Positions 60,055 through 64,000 of a DNA stretch of 64,000 bases are shown here, piece by piece (the first letter of the stretch is position 1; each line of letters begins with the position of its first letter). The stretch covers positions 1 through 64,000 of the forward strand of contig JAXMBH010000013.1 of the NCBI GenBank assembly GCA_046349975.1. The letters are read 5' to 3'. The position numbers and the translations under genes were made by a program. Source of the stretch: JABDGM01 sp046349975 (GTDB lineage: Bacteria > Planctomycetota > Planctomycetia > Pirellulales > Lacipirellulaceae). The notes beneath the pieces are model-generated. The model searched no databases, had not been told where the DNA came from, and worked only from the letters and a program-made list of their open reading frames with translations.

Positions 60055-60660
60055 CTAGCCGCGTTTGACGATGAAGTCGGGGGTCTTCTCGAATCTCTCG
60101 CGGCGGTCGCCATAGATCTTCACGAATGGCTTGGCTTTGATCTGGTTTGCCGCGTTGCTGCCGAAGGCCTCGGGCGAGGTGACGGTTTCCATGAACCGCA
60201 GCCAGGCGGCATCGGGTTGGGTGGCGAAGAAGGCGGTGTCGGCGTTCGTGTAATTGAGGGCGCCGCCGAAGGCGTTCTTATCCATCGGCGACACGTGCAG
60301 CGTGGCCGTAGCGAACGCGGCGAGCACCCAGGCAGCGATGAACGCGACGAGCGGCCCGCCAACCGGATCGATCGGGTGCTTGAACCGCATGCGAGTTTTC
60401 GAGAACGCGCCGGTGATCGTACGGCAGATGAGCATCACGACGGCGAAGATCGCCCAGATGATGGCGAAGTCGATCCAGTAGGTGTGCTGACCCTTGGTGT
60501 ATTCTTCATCAATCCGCACGCACAGCGGCGCGTAGAAGCCGAAGGCCGCGATGCCGCTGATGAGAATGTTGACAAGCGTGATGGCGTTGCTCCAGAGGCC
60601 TTCGCGGACCATCATGGCCCAGCCAGCGAAGAGAACACCGAGGTAGATGGCCCAGAACAT
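60055..60660 (-). CDS. CvpA-like membrane protein
   Basis: A 201-aa inner-membrane protein: helices at about 2-18 (WAIYLGVLFAGWAMMV), 24-46 (NAITLVNILISGIAAFGFYAP), 64-84 (IDFAIIWAIFAVVMLICRTI) and 105-122 (GGPLVAFIAAWVLAAFATATL). The pattern 'a...vN.liS.l.Af' then '...D..gG...af..awvl' is the CvpA family topology. In E. coli CvpA helps envelope integrity and colicin V export; here the role is unknown. Confidence 0.75.
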   Translation of the reverse strand: MFWAIYLGVLFAGWAMMVREGLWSNAITLVNILISGIAAFGFYAPLCVRIDEEYTKGQHTYWIDFAIIWAIFAVVMLICRTITGAFSKTRMRFKHPIDPVGGPLVAFIAAWVLAAFATATLHVSPMDKNAFGGALNYTNADTAFFATQPDAAWLRFMETVTSPEAFGSNAANQIKAKPFVKIYGDRRERFEKTPDFIVKRG

Positions 60661-60661
60661 A

Positions 60662-60767
60662 GAAGGGGTTAGGGGTCAGGGGTGAGGGAACGGGGAAATG
60701 ACGAATGAGGAATGGGGAATTATGAAACTAACAACTAACAACTAACAACTAACAACTAACAACTAAC
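60662..60767. repeat. Low-complexity tract with six AACTAAC units
   Basis: A G-rich tract of AGGGGT/CAGGGG type (60662-60690), an AATGACGAATGAGG stretch, then exactly six 7-bp units of AACTAAC (60726-60767) just after the stop of the pilus ATPase-like gene. Likely to vary in copy number. Confidence 0.85.
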
Positions 60768-60773
60768 AACTGC

Positions 60774-62717
60774 TTACTCCTTCAACACTCGCTGCAGCTC
60801 GGTTAGCGACGTGACACCTTTGGCGACCAGCAGCAGGCCCTCTTCTTGGAACGGTCGCATGCCGGCGAGGCGGGCGGCTTTGGTTACGAGGTCGAGTTTG
60901 GGGGCTTTCACCAGGACTTCGCGGATTTTGTCATCGACGACGAGCAGCTCGAAGATGCCGGTGCGGTTTTTGTAGCCGATGCCCGCGCACTCTTTACAGG
61001 GCTTTTCGATTTCTTCTGGTTTCGGCACGCGGTAGAGGGCTTCTACTTTGCCGGCCGGAATGCCGAGTTTCTTGAGCAGGTCGGGCGTGGGGGCGTAGGC
61101 CACCTTGCAGGCATCGCACAGCCGGCGGATGAGCCGGACACAGAGCACGGCGGTGACGACGGAGGCGAACTCCTTCTGCGGCACCTTGAGCTGAAGCATC
61201 CGCAACAACGCTTCGGGCGCGGTCTTGGCGTGCACGTTCGTGACGATCAGCCGTTCGTCGTCGCGGACTTCGTTGATCAACAGCTTCGCCGCCTCTTGAT
61301 CGCTGAAGTCGCGCATCACGTACACATTCGGGTATTTGCGAATGAGGGCCGGCAGCACGCCGGCGGCGGTTTCGCCCTTGGTCGCGTCGAAGGTTGTGAC
61401 TTCGATGTTCTCGAGGTCGCGTTCGCGGTGGTGGACCTCTTCGATCGCCACGAAGTCGCGCAGCAGGCGATCGGTTTCCATGAGCGAGACGTCGGTGAGC
61501 GTCGTGAGGCCGCCTTCGGGCACGGCTGCCAAGATGACGATGCCTTTGCTGGCACCCATGCAGTCGGCCCATTCTTCGGCCATTTTCTGACGCATGCCCA
61601 GGTCTGCGTAATGCTTGAACGCGCGCTGCGCGCCGCCGAGGACTTGCAGCACGACGCGCTCGCCCGTGGGCACACCTTGGCTCGAAATTGGGCAGACGTA
61701 GGAGTGGTCTTTGTATTTCGCGGCGAACTTGCTCTCTTGCTTTTTGCGGCGTTCGGCGGCGTTGAGATTCGCCAGCGTTTTCATGACGGCGAGCATGACG
61801 TCGCCCGATTCACGGTCGCGAGCATCGCCGTTGTGCCACACACCATCGATGTGTTGGCGGGCGACGACCGACTGTTGCGAGTAGTCGAGGATGCACTTGT
61901 CGCTGCGGCGGTCGACCATGTCGGCAATGAGTTCCTTCACGAGCAGATAGCCGGGCGACTGGCGGGCGGTAATGAGGTTGGCTTGGTTATCGCGCTCTTG
62001 CGGCGCGGCAACGGCCATGAGATCGACCGGGGCGCCCTTTTCGTAGTCGGCCTTACGTTCGTGTTCGATCTTCCAGCCGACCTTGCCGGCCAGTTCGGCG
62101 AATTCGTAGCGGAACCAATCGGCGGTGTACACCTTTTGGTGCGGCGGCACTGACTTGTTGTGCGTAACAACGTACGGAATGTACGTAGCCAGATACGCAA
62201 CGGAGAGCAGGCCCAACGCGAGGTAGAAGTTGGCCGGCAGCGGCAGCAGGATCGGAAAGACGAACAGGATGAGGACTGCGAACACAGGGAAGAAGGCGAT
62301 CGGGTTCCACTTGCCGTAGCCGAGGTCGTAGATTTGCGTATCGCGATTGATCCAATCGGCTGAGAGAACCCAGATGAAGAAGATCAGCGCGACGGAGCCA
62401 AGTCTGAGCCAAGAGATTGAATTGCCCTTAAGGCGTGCGACGGAGTGGGCGTCGTTGTACTTGTCGAGTTTTGGCGGCGGTGGGGCCGGGGCGGCTTCAG
62501 CCGGGGGCGCGGCGTTGGCGTCGGCGGGTTTGGCGGCGTCGCCGGGGGCCGCACCGGGTTGTTCGGCGCCGGGTGCGGGCGCCGCTGGCTGATCGCCAGG
62601 CGCAGCAGGAGCGCCGTTGGGCGCGGGCCGGGCGGCATCCTGCGCATGCACGGAAAGCGAAAACCATGCTGCCAACAGGCATGGCACGAGAACCAGTATT
62701 GCCAATCGCTGCCGCAT
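60774..62717 (-). CDS. Membrane-anchored PilB/GspE-like protein with degenerate ATP site
   Basis: A 647-aa protein. Signal-like helix 5-25, a Pro/Ala-rich linker to about 90, then three or four membrane helices (about 108-125, 145-165, 172-192). The cytoplasmic part follows the GspE/PilB plan: SPGYLLVKELIADMVDRRSDKCILDYSQQSVVARQHIDGVWH, a P-loop position reading VILAAVPEGGLTTLTD (no GKT/GKS), a Walker B position reading VYVMRDFSDQEAAKLL, and INTI-type zinc pairs CDACK and PCKECAGIGYKNRTGIFELL. It overlaps pilT by one base, so the two are coupled. Probably a structural or regulatory pseudo-ATPase. Confidence 0.88.
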   Translation of the reverse strand: MRQRLAILVLVPCLLAAWFSLSVHAQDAARPAPNGAPAAPGDQPAAPAPGAEQPGAAPGDAAKPADANAAPPAEAAPAPPPPKLDKYNDAHSVARLKGNSISWLRLGSVALIFFIWVLSADWINRDTQIYDLGYGKWNPIAFFPVFAVLILFVFPILLPLPANFYLALGLLSVAYLATYIPYVVTHNKSVPPHQKVYTADWFRYEFAELAGKVGWKIEHERKADYEKGAPVDLMAVAAPQERDNQANLITARQSPGYLLVKELIADMVDRRSDKCILDYSQQSVVARQHIDGVWHNGDARDRESGDVMLAVMKTLANLNAAERRKKQESKFAAKYKDHSYVCPISSQGVPTGERVVLQVLGGAQRAFKHYADLGMRQKMAEEWADCMGASKGIVILAAVPEGGLTTLTDVSLMETDRLLRDFVAIEEVHHRERDLENIEVTTFDATKGETAAGVLPALIRKYPNVYVMRDFSDQEAAKLLINEVRDDERLIVTNVHAKTAPEALLRMLQLKVPQKEFASVVTAVLCVRLIRRLCDACKVAYAPTPDLLKKLGIPAGKVEALYRVPKPEEIEKPCKECAGIGYKNRTGIFELLVVDDKIREVLVKAPKLDLVTKAARLAGMRPFQEEGLLLVAKGVTSLTELQRVLKE

Positions 62718-63856
62718 CAGATAATTCCAGGATCCTTAACTTCGATGCCTTTGAGAGCCATTTTGAGCGCCTCACGATTGGGCGCGACTTCCATCGCCAC
62801 TTCGCGGTCGATGAGCTCGTCATCCACGAGCTGCTTGAGGCTCATCGTAAAATCTTGCATGCCGTCGAGCTTGCCGATGCGAATGATATCGGGCAGCTTC
62901 TCGTCGTTTTCTTCGAGAATGGCCTTCTGCACGTTGGTGTTGAAGATCATGATCTCGCAGGTCGGCACGCGGCCGCCGCCAAGCTTTTTGAGCAGCTTTT
63001 GCGCGACGATGCCTTTCATGTTGAAAGCGATCGCGCTGCGGAGGGCCGAGTGCATATCGGAGGGGAACAAGTCGAGAATACGGCCGATTGTGGTCGAGGC
63101 GCTCGAAGCGTGGATGGTCCCGAACACCAAGTGGCCCGTTTCGGCAGCGTGGATGGCGGTGAGGAACGTTTCCTTATCACGCATTTCGCCCACGAGCATG
63201 ATATCGGGGTCTTCGCGCACGGCGTGCTTCATGCCGACTTCGAAATTCACGACATCGAGGCCGATTTCGCGCTGATTGATGAGGCACTTGTCCTCGGTGA
63301 ACACGAATTCGATCGGGTCTTCGAGCGTGAGAATGTGTTTGCGGTACTGGTGATTGATGAGGTTGAGCATCGACGCGATCGTCGTGCTCTTTCCCGAGCC
63401 CGTGACGCCGGCGAGCAGCACCATGCCTTGGTCGAAGTGGCACAGCTTCTCGATGGCGGGCGGCAGGAACAGGCCTTTGAAATCGGGCACGACGCTGTTC
63501 ACGCGCCGGGCGACCATGCCGACATGACCGAGCTGTTGCAGCAAATTCACGCGGAACCGCCAGATGACGCCGTCGACATCGAGCGTATGGGCGAAGTCGG
63601 CGCCGCCGTCCTTCTCGAAGATCTTGCGGTTGCGCTCGTTCATGAGCGGGAAGCAGAGGCGGACCATCTCTTCGTCGGAGATGGGGTCGCGATTCATCGG
63701 CCGCAGCGTGCCGTCGACGCGGACCATCGGCGGCTTGTCGACCTTGAGGTGCAAGTCGCTGGCTTTGAGCTTCACGCAAGCGCGAAAGAGCTTGTCGACC
63801 TCGAGTTCGACCTTGCGGTGGATGAAACTGCTTTTGAATGCGTCGTCTTTGGCCAT
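62717..63856 (-). CDS. pilT: PilT-type retraction ATPase
   Basis: A 379-aa hexameric motor that pulls back type IV pili. Motifs: DLHLKVDKPPMVRVDGTLRP at the N-terminus, GVTGSGKSTTIASMLNLIN (Walker A, about residue 155), LTLEDPIEFVF (Asp box), VREDPDIMLVGEMRDKETFLTAIHAAETGHLVFGTIHAS (Walker B and His box), IGRILDLFPSDMHSALRSAIAFNMKGIVAQKLLKK. The AIRNLIRE-like end is not clear. All catalytic motifs are intact, in contrast to the next gene. Start ATG 63856. Confidence 0.93.
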   Translation of the reverse strand: MAKDDAFKSSFIHRKVELEVDKLFRACVKLKASDLHLKVDKPPMVRVDGTLRPMNRDPISDEEMVRLCFPLMNERNRKIFEKDGGADFAHTLDVDGVIWRFRVNLLQQLGHVGMVARRVNSVVPDFKGLFLPPAIEKLCHFDQGMVLLAGVTGSGKSTTIASMLNLINHQYRKHILTLEDPIEFVFTEDKCLINQREIGLDVVNFEVGMKHAVREDPDIMLVGEMRDKETFLTAIHAAETGHLVFGTIHASSASTTIGRILDLFPSDMHSALRSAIAFNMKGIVAQKLLKKLGGGRVPTCEIMIFNTNVQKAILEENDEKLPDIIRIGKLDGMQDFTMSLKQLVDDELIDREVAMEVAPNREALKMALKGIEVKDPGII

Positions 63857-63865
63857 GACAGTGAG

Positions 63866-63895
63866 CTGTCAGCTATTAGCTGTTAGCTATTAGCC
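63866..63895. repeat. AGCTATTAGC mini-repeat upstream of pilT
   Basis: CAGCTATTAGCTGTTAGCTA and on to TTAGCC: short units between pilT and the gene at the right edge, overlapping that gene's stop codon. Confidence 0.65.
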
Positions 63896-64000
63896 AGACA
63901 GTTGGGAAACTCCTCTTAAGGTGCGCTCGAACGAGTTGAGCATCTTTTTCACTTCAGAGACTTGCTCAAAGAGCGACCGATAAACTGACTCTTCCAGGTA
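63890..64000 (-). CDS. Four-helix-bundle protein, C-terminal part (cut by window edge)
   Basis: The last 36 codons are visible: YLEESVYRSLFEQVSEVKKMLNSFERTLRGVS and then a stop TAA at 63890-63892. 'Y(L)...y..l.eq..ev.kmLn.l...L' is the end of the small four-helix-bundle family once described from 23S rRNA intervening sequences. These 115-125 aa proteins form pentamers of unknown role. The stop lies in the AGCTATTAGC repeat. The N-terminal part lies outside. Confidence 0.75.
   Translation of the reverse strand, partial: YLEESVYRSLFEQVSEVKKMLNSFERTLRGVSQLSG

Noticed and set aside
60726..60767. Regular repeats that might suggest a CRISPR array
   Set aside because: Six head-to-tail 7-bp units without spacers are a simple tandem repeat; no cas genes nearby.

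Overview
The window reads as a chromosomal segment of a planctomycete, most likely a Pirellulales relative. Several independent marks point there: a DUF1559 pseudopilin-like protein, five exported proteins with PEP-CTERM tails (some with dockerin-like 'DAADYVVWR' calcium-loop repeats), multihaem cytochromes, cyclase/kinase signalling proteins, GTG and TTG starts, GC-rich coding sequence, and a heavy load of small palindromic intergenic repeats. No rRNA, tRNA or CRISPR was seen.

Layout. 0-8 kb: an exported hypothetical protein, guaB, a ParDE-like toxin-antitoxin pair, a decayed PIN toxin and an AT-richer type II restriction-modification pair. 8-19 kb: PEP-CTERM and DUF1559 surface proteins, a haem oxygenase-bacteriophytochrome operon followed by a frameshifted response regulator, PspC, a prenyltransferase-repeat protein, a Tat aldo/keto reductase and a matrixin-like protease. 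19-31 kb: a two-component system, alaS, a STAS protein, a GH10-like protein, purC, a DUF433/DUF5615 toxin-antitoxin pair and aroC. 31-47 kb: a class III cyclase and a redox cluster, interrupted by a complete IS701-like element with CTAG target duplications. 47-53 kb: a RAYT transposase between perfect inverted repeats, then three PEP-CTERM genes. 53-64 kb: a small gene broken by an in-frame TGA, a cyclase-kinase-sensor fusion, a BASS transporter, a YceH-family protein, a CvpA-like protein, a PilT ATPase, a membrane-anchored PilB-like pseudo-ATPase, and the C-terminus of a four-helix-bundle protein at the right edge.

The most interesting block is 33.0-47.1 kb. It holds a flavin/2Fe-2S oxidoreductase, a tetrahaem cytochrome, a fusion of two cyclic-nucleotide-binding domains with a four-cluster ferredoxin, a predicted di-haem b membrane protein, a decahaem cytochrome with a Cys-rich N-terminus, an outer-membrane barrel and a pentahaem cytochrome. 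Together they resemble an electron conduit from cytoplasm to cell surface. The cNMP-binding ferredoxin and the neighbouring cyclase suggest second-messenger control. This is an inference from domains and order.

The second theme is repeats. At least ten families of short inverted or tandem repeats lie between genes. Three intrude into reading frames (a histidine kinase, the cNMP-ferredoxin fusion and the decahaem cytochrome), and one MITE-like element with perfect 25-bp ends supplies the stop codon of a transporter gene.
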